The translations under genes were made by a program, and so were the position numbers. From the NCBI RefSeq assembly GCF_005843925.1, contig NZ_VCBC01000012.1, forward strand, positions 62,001 to 126,000: a stretch of DNA of 64,000 nucleotides, written 5' to 3'. Source of the DNA: Thalassotalea litorea (lineage in GTDB: Bacteria > Pseudomonadota > Gammaproteobacteria > Enterobacterales > Alteromonadaceae). Below, piece by piece: positions 17,293 to 25,191 of the stretch (positions are counted from its first letter, which is position 1; the number at the start of each line of letters is the position of its first letter). A model generated the notes under the pieces. It had not been told where the DNA came from, did not search any database, and saw nothing but the letters and a program-made list of their open reading frames with translations.

Positions 17293-18640
17293 AAATATCT
17301 CCGCTTACTTCCTTTACGTTATCTTGTTGTTGATTGTTAATGGATGACGCCATTTGCTTATTATTCTTGCTAGATAAAGGCATCGGTTTATCCCCTGATA
17401 AATTCTTTTGTCGCTGTTTTCTGGCGGCGAATTTTGCATCAACCGCTGGCAAACCCGATGGCAACACTTCGGGTATTTGCGGGGCGAGACTTTCATCGCT
17501 TAAGGTATGTAAGAAGTCGACAATGCGATCCAGCTCTTCATCTGTCAGATTCGGCTCCCAAATATGCCAATGAATCAATAACTCTTCCCGCTCGGGAATC
17601 GCATGGCCACGACCTTTGGTATAAAACTCAGCCGCTTCTTTTAAGCTACCCATACCACCAGAATGCATGTATGGTGCTGTTTTTGCAATATTTCTTAGTG
17701 TAGGCACCTTAAATCCACCACGCATTCGCTTATCATTAAAAGGCACTTGCGCGCCTGGATCAAATGGTAACCCTTCAGGCTCTGGTGTACCGATTACGGC
17801 AATTTGACTATTGGTGAACAGTGGCGGTTGATGACATTCCGCACAACGGGCAACAAACGAGCGGAAAATATTCAGGCCCTTAATTTCATTTTCATTTAAG
17901 GCATCATGAAAGCCATGAGCGTATTGATCGTAACGGGAATTTAATGAAATAAGTGACGTTTGAAACGCGGTTAATGCCGTGGCGATTTGTGCGATTTCAA
18001 TTTGATGACTTTGTGGAAATGCCTGCTTAAACATGCCTGGGTAGACCGAATTCTCGCGCAACGATGCCAACAACTGCTGTGGGTTATTGCCCATTTCTTT
18101 CGGGTCGAATAACGGGCCGACTGCCTGCTCTTCTAACGTATCGGCACGCCCATCCCAGAAAAACTTATCTAAAAATGCAACGTTCCACAATGTAGGTGCA
18201 CTACGGGTAACTTTTTCGCCAGTGATCCCGACGCTACGGTCTAAATCGTCGCTAAAGCCTTTATCCGGTTGATGGCAACTGGCACAGGAAAGCGAGCCGT
18301 CTTTTGACAAAAGTGGATCAAAGAATAAAAAGCGCCCCAAATCAATCTGCGCTGGAGTAAATCCGTCGCGATGATCCGGTAAAGATGTTTGTGTGCCGCC
18401 AACACCACGGTTTTGTACTGAGTCATAAAACTCGTACATGGTGCGCAACATACAATGCCCCTTCGCATTTTTCTCAAAGCTTGGAGGGCAATGTTGCTTC
18501 AGTGAAAAATCCGATTTATCACTGGCCCTGGCATCGGAGAACGAGGCAAAGAGCATCGCCAATGTCAGACCGCCGACAACAGTAATCAACGGACTCAATA
18601 CATTTTGAAATTTAGATTTTACTGCAATCATAAATTTCAT
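17285..18640 (-). CDS. Diheme cytochrome c peroxidase-like protein (CcpA/MauG family)
   Basis: A 451-residue periplasmic protein with an N-terminal hydrophobic export segment (about 15-36). Two heme c sites, CASCH (119-123) and CAECH (266-270), lie in the family frame: LGRFLFFDPLLSKDGSLSCASCH, then GRADTLEEQAVGP and the MRGGFKVPTLRNIAKTAPYMHSG block near 305-330, with the axial-ligand region after it. The last 60 residues are a low-complexity Q/N/K-rich tail outside the usual family length. Members reduce peroxide or oxidise protein or small-molecule substrates (MauG). It starts six bases after the cytochrome gene upstream and overlaps the beta-helix gene. Confidence 0.9.
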   Translation of the reverse strand: MKFMIAVKSKFQNVLSPLITVVGGLTLAMLFASFSDARASDKSDFSLKQHCPPSFEKNAKGHCMLRTMYEFYDSVQNRGVGGTQTSLPDHRDGFTPAQIDLGRFLFFDPLLSKDGSLSCASCHQPDKGFSDDLDRSVGITGEKVTRSAPTLWNVAFLDKFFWDGRADTLEEQAVGPLFDPKEMGNNPQQLLASLRENSVYPGMFKQAFPQSHQIEIAQIATALTAFQTSLISLNSRYDQYAHGFHDALNENEIKGLNIFRSFVARCAECHQPPLFTNSQIAVIGTPEPEGLPFDPGAQVPFNDKRMRGGFKVPTLRNIAKTAPYMHSGGMGSLKEAAEFYTKGRGHAIPEREELLIHWHIWEPNLTDEELDRIVDFLHTLSDESLAPQIPEVLPSGLPAVDAKFAARKQRQKNLSGDKPMPLSSKNNKQMASSINNQQQDNVKEVSGDIYE

Positions 18641-18645
18641 TTCGA

Positions 18646-19353
18646 CTATTTATCCAAGGTCTGGATAAAGGCGACAATGTCCTGCAGGTTCTTGTCGTTG
18701 GAAATCATATTTGCCATCATTCGCATTTGCTTGCCATATTTATCATCCTGATGATAACCGCGAATTCCGGCTTTATAGTTTTGTAGTTGTCGAGTGAGGT
18801 AGTCACTCGATAGCAAGGTCAAATTTGGCGATTTAAGTGCAACATTGCCTTTGCCATTAGATCCATGACAAGCGCTGCACTGAGCATTGTATTGGCGCGA
18901 GCCATCACGTAACGTTTCAGCGCTAGATTCAGCCGCTATATCTGCGGTTGCTGCGTTCTTAGCATCCAATGTTGCGATAAATGCTAAGACATCGGCTTTT
19001 GCATGTTCATCTGCAACCTGTTTCGCCATTGGCAGCATTTGCGCACCAGCGGTGTCGGCAGCGTCAGTACCTCGTTTACCCGTGTTGTAATTATCCAGTT
19101 GCTGAGCCAAATACCAATCGTACTGCCCAGCGAGTGCGGGTGCCTGCAACGCATCATTGCCCTGCCCGTTATCACCATGACAAGCGACACAGGTTTGATA
19201 GAGTTTCTGGCCATTTTCTGGGTCACCACTTTGTGCACCAGTATTTTGTGAATCTGCTCTTGCAAATGCCGATGCAAATGCCGACGTTAAAATTAGAGCG
19301 ACAAATCCCAAAGCAATTTTAGAGGAAATCATTTTTATCATTTTGTGTATCAC
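18646..19353 (-). CDS. Diheme cytochrome c (cytochrome c4-like)
   Basis: About 235 residues: signal peptide (to about residue 33, ending in the repeated ASAFARA) and two cytochrome c domains with CVACHGDNGQGN and CSACHGSNGKGN heme sites, each followed by a methionine-containing axial region (MLPMAKQV, MRMMANMI). The length and duplicated layout fit cytochrome c4, an electron carrier in the periplasm. The GTG at 19353 has AAGGTGA five bases upstream; the reading from 19362 starts within that site. It is the first gene of the three-gene operon, 107 bases after the AraC-type regulator, and would pass electrons to the peroxidase-like protein. Confidence 0.88.
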   Translation of the reverse strand: MIHKMIKMISSKIALGFVALILTSAFASAFARADSQNTGAQSGDPENGQKLYQTCVACHGDNGQGNDALQAPALAGQYDWYLAQQLDNYNTGKRGTDAADTAGAQMLPMAKQVADEHAKADVLAFIATLDAKNAATADIAAESSAETLRDGSRQYNAQCSACHGSNGKGNVALKSPNLTLLSSDYLTRQLQNYKAGIRGYHQDDKYGKQMRMMANMISNDKNLQDIVAFIQTLDK

Positions 19354-19460
19354 GAAAGTCACCTTCTGGATCTGTAAAGCTACAGCTTAACTATACAAAT
19401 TGACAATTTAAATGCTTGCGGATTCCTGAAAAACTCTGACGGAATCTTTACAAACCCGCA

Positions 19461-20510
19461 TTATTTATAGGTTATGCCGTGATTCTTGCGATATTGACTG
19501 GGGGTAATACCATGGGTGTCTTTAAACGCTTTATTAAATGAACTTAGCGAACGAAAGCCACTGTCCATCGCCAGAGTCAGAATTGGAGTGGCTGAATTTT
19601 CGCTACGCAATAGCTGCTTGCTGACTTCATCGATACGGAAATAATTCAGATAATCATTAAAATTTCGATAGCCTAAAACCCCATTAATTAATGCCCGCAG
19701 TTTTTGTTCACCTAAGCCTAAATGCCCCGCAAGTTTGGCAATAGTAAGGCCTTCTTGTTGGTACAACTTTTCACCACGCATAGCTTGCTCAAGTTGTAGT
19801 AACTGCGGTTCATGGGATGGCGTTTTTTCACGAACCTGCTGGGGCGGTTCAAACATGGAGTTTGGTTTTATCTGCATTAACAATACATTTAACCCAGTAG
19901 CAAGTAACGCCAGCAATCCCAACTTACCGGTCAGTAACCAGGAAGCCTGTACATCCAATAATTGCTCAACAAATATCACCAGAAAAATATAGGCCGAGCA
20001 AAAGCTGATCACAGAGCCGCGGATAAATCGCCGTTCTTCAACCAAATCATTGCGCCAGTATTTCAACGCAACAAACAAGGCATACAATATCAACGCCAAT
20101 TCCAGCAACATCACCGCAATTTTGAAAACCAATGCCAGTGTTTCCACGCCCGTACTGGCTGGGTTATTCAACGCCAGTACAATTTGTGCGAGTGAAGCAA
20201 GTGTGACGGGGGTAAGCGCCAGCAGGTATTGCCAGGGTTTAATTTCGATATGATCACTAAATACGCTAAGCCCGACCAGAAAAAACACCCCGGGCAATAT
20301 ATTTGAGGCGATAAATACCAGGATCCAAACAGGACTGTATAGCGGCAAAGATCCGAACATTTGTGGCACAAGGTACAACATTACGGTGGCCATCAAAATA
20401 CAGTACAAACGTATTTGTAATGACTGTTTCGCTCTTGGAAATAATATCAACAGTACAAGCGTAAACTGAGCGAAGGCAAAATGACTCAAAAACAGGTTCA
20501 ATGAACTCAT
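19461..20510 (-). CDS. AraC-family regulator with a multi-pass membrane N-terminus
   Basis: A 349-residue protein with about seven hydrophobic segments in residues 1-215 and a C-terminal AraC-type DNA-binding domain (about 240-345): LTIAKLAGHLGLGEQKLRALING for the first helix-turn-helix and ILTLAMDSGFRSLSSFNKAFKDTHGITPSQYRK for the second. Such 7TM-AraC proteins sense a signal in the membrane and bind DNA directly. It lies immediately upstream of the cytochrome operon on the same strand and is its likely regulator. Confidence 0.88.
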   Translation of the reverse strand: MSSLNLFLSHFAFAQFTLVLLILFPRAKQSLQIRLYCILMATVMLYLVPQMFGSLPLYSPVWILVFIASNILPGVFFLVGLSVFSDHIEIKPWQYLLALTPVTLASLAQIVLALNNPASTGVETLALVFKIAVMLLELALILYALFVALKYWRNDLVEERRFIRGSVISFCSAYIFLVIFVEQLLDVQASWLLTGKLGLLALLATGLNVLLMQIKPNSMFEPPQQVREKTPSHEPQLLQLEQAMRGEKLYQQEGLTIAKLAGHLGLGEQKLRALINGVLGYRNFNDYLNYFRIDEVSKQLLRSENSATPILTLAMDSGFRSLSSFNKAFKDTHGITPSQYRKNHGITYK

Positions 20511-20887
20511 TTATTTGAAAATAACCGGGACGTTGTTTGAATATGGCAGAGATTAACACCGCAATACCGCTTTTACTAGCCAATTGCCGGTGATTTAGAG
20601 TGTTTGCAATCGGTTAATTTTTAGCGAATCAAAAAAACGTTTGTTTTTCAGAATGTTTGTCTAAAAAAACTGCAAGATTAGATTAATCACTCTAATTTAA
20701 CTGGTCGGATCTTATTGACAACAAAGGATTTATTTGGGATTTTAGACCCTGACTTAACCTTGGTTAATATCTGACCATAATTAGAATATTTGTTCTAGAA
20801 GGTTAATTTTAGTGAACCTACGGATGGGTGCCCAAAAAGCAAAATCGAGCCATTTTTTGGCTTTGGTTTTGATTTAAGTAAGAAAAT
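20511..20887. other. Intergenic region upstream of the AraC-type regulator
   Basis: About 375 A+T-rich bases with no supported gene. It holds a 14-bp palindrome TTAACCTTGGTTAA (20754-20767) and two TGTTTGT-containing stretches near 20640-20660. It should include the regulator's promoter on the minus strand. Confidence 0.4.
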
Positions 20888-20928
20888 AGGATTAGGTATG
20901 TTTGTTTGAAATAACCATATCTAATCCT
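20888..20928 (-). terminator. Stem-loop after the unknown exported protein
   Basis: AGGATTAGGTATG (20888-20900) pairs with CATATCTAATCCT (20916-20928) with one mismatch. It lies directly after the stop of the minus-strand gene and is T-rich on both sides. Confidence 0.65.
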
Positions 20929-20935
20929 TTTTCTG

Positions 20936-21835
20936 CTACTTAACATTTATTTTTTTTACAAAATCGAGAAAATGTTGGCGATTGTGTTGGTATGTTCCGT
21001 CAACGCCTAGGTAGGCCGTTAAATAGTTGCCCGAGGGCGTGGACTGAAAATACAGCTCCTTGTGCATTAGTGCATCTTCTTGATATACATATAGACTCGA
21101 AGATTCACCTAATTGTCTGGGCTGATTTTCTTTAGCCGCAAACTGTTCCGTCCAAAATTTCTTAAACTTTTTTTCGCTTCCTGGTGGCGAATACACAAAC
21201 ATTAAAGTCGCTTGTGACCGACCTGGTTCTGACTTATCTTTGCTTGCTCCAGTTGAAATAATCAGCAGCTGCACAGGAGTTCCATCCTTGGCTACAAACT
21301 GTTTAATCTCACCAATCATAAAGTAGTATGGAAATAATAATGTCCAATTTCCATGTTCTGCTTCAATACGATACATGTCATGCATCGTAGTGATACGAAT
21401 ACCTTCTGGAGGTAAAACCAATGGAGCTATTGGCGGTGCTGATCTGCGTTTTACCTTGTTATAGAACTGGTTAGCACCATAGACCCCTAATTTCTCACTC
21501 CAAGCAAATAGCGATTCCAACACGAGATCCGGTTCATCGGGTAGTATTTTTCCGGTTTTTGAATGAAGATCTGATATGTAAGAGGAAATTAAATAATATA
21601 AATATTCACGAGGTCCTTTCATGGATTTCTGATCAAGATTCTTATAATTAGCATTTAGCCAGTTATTAAAAGTTGCCGAATCCACCATAGTGTAAGTGTA
21701 ATCAAATACGGGTTCAGCCAGAGGCTCGCTTGAATATCCCATCATTATGAGATCATCCGTTGAATGACTCTTCGCTGAGCTAGAAACTAAGACACATACC
21801 AACATCAGCACGCGTAAAATTAACCTGTCTTTCAT
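20936..21835 (-). CDS. Unrecognised exported protein
   Basis: A 299-residue protein with a signal peptide (about 1-24, LILRVLMLVCVLVSSSAKS). I do not recognise the family. The middle contains a proline-rich turn (APPIAPLVLPPEGIRI, about 137-152) followed by beta-rich segments with aromatic residues; the C-terminus is basic and ends QHFLDFVKKINVK. The ATG at 21835 has AGG eight bases upstream and is preferred to the GTG at 21841. It stands alone, between the AraC/cytochrome block and the receptor pair, all on the minus strand. Confidence 0.7.
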   Translation of the reverse strand: MKDRLILRVLMLVCVLVSSSAKSHSTDDLIMMGYSSEPLAEPVFDYTYTMVDSATFNNWLNANYKNLDQKSMKGPREYLYYLISSYISDLHSKTGKILPDEPDLVLESLFAWSEKLGVYGANQFYNKVKRRSAPPIAPLVLPPEGIRITTMHDMYRIEAEHGNWTLLFPYYFMIGEIKQFVAKDGTPVQLLIISTGASKDKSEPGRSQATLMFVYSPPGSEKKFKKFWTEQFAAKENQPRQLGESSSLYVYQEDALMHKELYFQSTPSGNYLTAYLGVDGTYQHNRQHFLDFVKKINVK

Positions 21836-22086
21836 AATCACTACCTGTTTTTATCATAAGGTACAGAACTAACATAAAGTATTTAAAGGTATTGGTAAAT
21901 CAATTAAGCTGTTGATTTTTGCTGAAAAACCGATAAATAAGAGCGGCAATAGACAATACCGAAAAGTTACAACTATTTGGCAGTAAGTCGCGATTGCAAG
22001 GCCTAAAAAGCCAAACGAAAAGTGATGACCTAAATGATTCGAAAGACCTTTTTTGCCCAATGAACATTCAATTTAAGACTGGAAAC
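21836..22086. other. Intergenic region between the unknown gene and the first duplicated receptor
   Basis: About 250 bases with no supported gene or clear signal apart from the receptor's terminator at its right edge. Confidence 0.4.
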
Positions 22087-22118
22087 AAAAAGGCAGGTGA
22101 ACTATCACCTGCCTTTTT
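22087..22118. terminator. Bidirectional terminator after TonB receptor copy A
   Basis: AAAAAGGCAGGTGA (22087-22100) and TCACCTGCCTTTTT (22105-22118) form a perfect 14-bp stem with T-runs in both directions, 22 bases after the receptor stop. Confidence 0.9.
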
Positions 22119-22139
22119 CGCATATAAAGATGTGGAAAA

Positions 22140-24803
22140 TTAGAAGCCGTATTTCACTTCAACACCCGCTTCTAAACCACGGTTTACAGTAACGTATGGC
22201 GTACCTAATACATCGGCGGTACGGCCACCTAAGCTACCTTCAACATAGCGGTTATCCAACAGGTTCTTACCCCAAATCGCAAGTTCCCAGTCTTCATCTT
22301 CGCTCGCCCAGGAAATACGCGCGTTTAAGTCCTTACGATCATCGAAGTAATTTGGAATATCTTCAACAAACGCTGGTTGACCCACTTCAAAGACTCGGGT
22401 GTTTTCTGCGAATACATAATCAAGATGTAAACGGGTATCCCCTAAACCAATGTCCATCATCCAGTCATAGGTCAAGGTGTAATTGACACTGGATTCACCG
22501 GAAATGGTCATCGCATCAATCAGGTCACCTACCGCATTGTAGAACGCTTCGGATTCTTGATCCGTTTCACGATAATCGGTCACCGCACCGAACGTCATAC
22601 CATCAACGATTTCCCAGGCTAAGGTGATTTCAACGCCATTGAGCACCAGGTCTTCATTGACAACCGTTGGCAGGGCCTGATTCTGGCCCGGAGGCTTAGA
22701 CTCAACACTGCGTTGACGGCCATCAAGAACCGTGTGATAAAACGCTAACGTGGTACGTAAACTGTCAGAGAGTACACCTTTATAACCAATTTCAAGGTTC
22801 TTTACTTCTTCCGGCTCAAAAGGTTGTGCCTGACTGGAGATATTTAAAGAATCATAACCACCGGCTTTATAGCCTGTCGCATACGATGCAAATACCATGT
22901 GATCATCATTGATTTGATAACCGGTACCGATACGGCCGGTTAACTCATTCCAGGAGTCTTGTGCACTGATTTGTGGCAGCGCCGGGAATAAAATGTTGGT
23001 CACACCAGGACGCTCTTCGGTAAATTCGGTTTCGGTAATTTCCCAGGTGAATTTTTTATCATCGCGAGTATAGCGAAGACCAAAAAACGCATTCCACTTA
23101 TCTGTGAATTGATAATCAAAATCGGAATACACACCGTAACTGGTGAATTCACCCGTATTGACGAAGTTTTCAGACCAGAACATGCCTGAAAAGCTGGGGC
23201 CAAAAATCAAAGGCGAGCCGAACATCTGCGCCGCCAGGTCATAGGTTAAATCACCCGTTGCAGCAACAAACTCCGGACTTGCATCCATACCAAATGCAGA
23301 CAAGACATTTGACCATTCACCGGCATTCCACAAATGGTCCATTTCTAAACCGGAGTCGGCATAGGCTTGATCAACGACATCAGCAAAGCTGACCTGTCCG
23401 ATACAATTGGAAGGATCAAGTCCTTGCAAAGTACAGGCATAAATCGCCGCGGCGGTGTCGACATCGCCCATCGCCATATCAATCAAACCCGCTTGTTTTA
23501 ATCCAGATAAAACTTCGCCGCCAACCACTTGCTTCACCTGGGCATTTAAATCACCGGTGACCAAGCGAGCAACAGTATCTGTAGTCACATTGATTTCAGA
23601 TTCCTGCCATACGTCTTCTTTGGAATAGGTAAAGCCACCCACGTAGCTCAGCTTTTCACCAACGTAGTTGAACTGCAATTCATTATAGAAAATATTGGAA
23701 TCTTCATTATTCGAGGTGTGCAGGTAGCGAGTTATCTCTCCGGTACCATCTTCTTCACCTCGGTTAACGGTTTCCCACTCACGGTAACTGGTCACAAACT
23801 TCATCGACCAATATTCGTCAAACTCATGATTCAGCTTCATGGTATAGGCAGTCATATCGCGACCTTCCTGACCATTGCGTAAATCGTTTTCAACTTTATC
23901 CGGGAATGGATTGTAGTTACCCGACACACCGTCGCCAGGGTTTTCGTCGTAGGCATATGGGCTTAAACCAATGGCCATCGGTGGTGCCTGATCCAAATCA
24001 TCCCAATCAAAGGAAAAGTTCAAATCGGTACGATCGCTTACCTGCCATTTGATAGCAACGCGTGCGGCATCATGATTTTCGGCGCCTAAGTCCCAAATTT
24101 TAGAATCTTCATTCCATTCAGGACGAGCGACGTTTTCAATAAAGCCATCTTGTTCGTTGGTTAAGAAATTGGCACGAAGGTAAACATCTTCAATCAACTC
24201 AAAGTTAATCATACCTTCAATACGAACCAGGTTATCGGTACCAAAGGTGCCTTTAACAAATCCTTCAAAATCTTCCTGCGGTGCGTTCGGGATCATATTA
24301 ACAACCCCCATCGCCGCATTTTTACCAAATAGGGTACCCTGTGGGCCTTTTAGCACCTCAATACGCTGCATGTCGGAAAACAATACGTTCTGTGCGGCGC
24401 GAGGCATATAGACATCATCAAAGAATGTTGCAGACGACGGATCCTGGCCGACACTGATGTTGGGGCTGGAAATACCACGGATGGTCACACCCGATTGGGT
24501 CATACTGCCTTCAGAGAAGTCAAAGCCGGGAATGAATTTGTCGATATCTTTTAGCAAGATAGAGCCAGATTCTTCGATGGTATCGGAAGAAACACTGTCT
24601 ACGGTGACTGGGACTTTCATCACATTTTGCACGCGCTTTTGCGCGGTCACGACGATTACATCGCTAATGTCTTCTTCGGTTGCGCTTTCCTCGGCCGCAA
24701 ACGCGCCAAAGGATGCCACAGCCAGTGACGTAGCCACGGTCTGAGCAATAAGTTTTTTTCGAAATCTCGCGCAAGATTTCCCTGTATTATGTGTTACGGA
24801 CAC
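22140..24803 (-). CDS. TonB-dependent receptor, tandem copy A
   Basis: An 887-residue outer-membrane receptor. A signal peptide follows the basic RFRKKLIAQTVATSLAVASF start; the TonB box region is ISDVIVVTAQKR; the plug has RIEVLKGPQGTLFGKNAAMGV; the barrel ends in VEVKYGF. Residues of about 465-590 form a long loop that is almost unchanged in copy B and contains a likely disulfide pair (YACTLQGLDPSNCIG). The start is GTG 24803, which has GGGGA upstream and aligns with the start of copy B; reading on to 24941 adds 46 residues of untranslated leader. Substrate unknown; the plug-barrel type is the catechol/sterol-like 'iron complex' group that often carries carbon compounds. Confidence 0.9.
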   Translation of the reverse strand: MSVTHNTGKSCARFRKKLIAQTVATSLAVASFGAFAAEESATEEDISDVIVVTAQKRVQNVMKVPVTVDSVSSDTIEESGSILLKDIDKFIPGFDFSEGSMTQSGVTIRGISSPNISVGQDPSSATFFDDVYMPRAAQNVLFSDMQRIEVLKGPQGTLFGKNAAMGVVNMIPNAPQEDFEGFVKGTFGTDNLVRIEGMINFELIEDVYLRANFLTNEQDGFIENVARPEWNEDSKIWDLGAENHDAARVAIKWQVSDRTDLNFSFDWDDLDQAPPMAIGLSPYAYDENPGDGVSGNYNPFPDKVENDLRNGQEGRDMTAYTMKLNHEFDEYWSMKFVTSYREWETVNRGEEDGTGEITRYLHTSNNEDSNIFYNELQFNYVGEKLSYVGGFTYSKEDVWQESEINVTTDTVARLVTGDLNAQVKQVVGGEVLSGLKQAGLIDMAMGDVDTAAAIYACTLQGLDPSNCIGQVSFADVVDQAYADSGLEMDHLWNAGEWSNVLSAFGMDASPEFVAATGDLTYDLAAQMFGSPLIFGPSFSGMFWSENFVNTGEFTSYGVYSDFDYQFTDKWNAFFGLRYTRDDKKFTWEITETEFTEERPGVTNILFPALPQISAQDSWNELTGRIGTGYQINDDHMVFASYATGYKAGGYDSLNISSQAQPFEPEEVKNLEIGYKGVLSDSLRTTLAFYHTVLDGRQRSVESKPPGQNQALPTVVNEDLVLNGVEITLAWEIVDGMTFGAVTDYRETDQESEAFYNAVGDLIDAMTISGESSVNYTLTYDWMMDIGLGDTRLHLDYVFAENTRVFEVGQPAFVEDIPNYFDDRKDLNARISWASEDEDWELAIWGKNLLDNRYVEGSLGGRTADVLGTPYVTVNRGLEAGVEVKYGF

Positions 24804-24890
24804 TTCATTTCCCCAATTGTTTTTATCTTTGGTGCACTTCCGTGGTATCGCAGAAGCGTTAATAGGTTCACGAAGGCTTAATTTTAGTGG

Positions 24891-24907
24891 GCTGCACCCC
24901 TTGCAGC
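24891..24907 (-). promoter_or_regulatory. Leader palindrome of receptor copy A
   Basis: GCTGCA (24891-24896) and TGCAGC (24902-24907) form an inverted repeat 88 bases before the GTG start. The surrounding leader aligns with that of copy B (shared CACTAAAATT-AGCCTTC), where a related palindrome has changed on both arms. Confidence 0.6.
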
Positions 24908-25139
24908 TGATGTATTGATACCACATCAGGGAAAAAACCAAAAGGAATTGTTGGGTGTTGCGGTGGCTATTTGTTGACTACCTATCAAATCCTACGCATT
25001 TCGTTCAAAAAACAGTCGGCAAAGCCATTATTTGAATCGCGTCAACTGAGCATTAACGGAGCATTTATTGAGCGAAAATTGAAATTCAATTGAATGTTAA
25101 TTGATCTACTAATGATGCGTTCACTTCAGGCAAAAAAAA
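24908..25139. other. Intergenic region between the duplicated receptors
   Basis: About 230 bases with no supported gene; it must contain the promoter of receptor copy A on the minus strand, which I could not fix. Confidence 0.4.
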
Positions 25140-25167
25140 GCGGAGAGTGCAATCGTACACGCTCCGC
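25132..25167 (-). terminator. Terminator after TonB receptor copy B
   Basis: GCGGAG (25140-25145) pairs with CTCCGC (25162-25167), extended by an imperfect GTG/CAC pairing; on the minus strand it is followed by eight T (25132-25139). Confidence 0.88.
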
Positions 25168-25191
25168 CTTGCAAGGGACTATCGATGTTGC

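Noticed and set aside
24804..24941. N-terminal 46-residue extension of receptor copy A
   Set aside because: It contains the conserved leader block and palindrome seen before copy B, whose gene starts at the equivalent GTG; no signal peptide would begin there.
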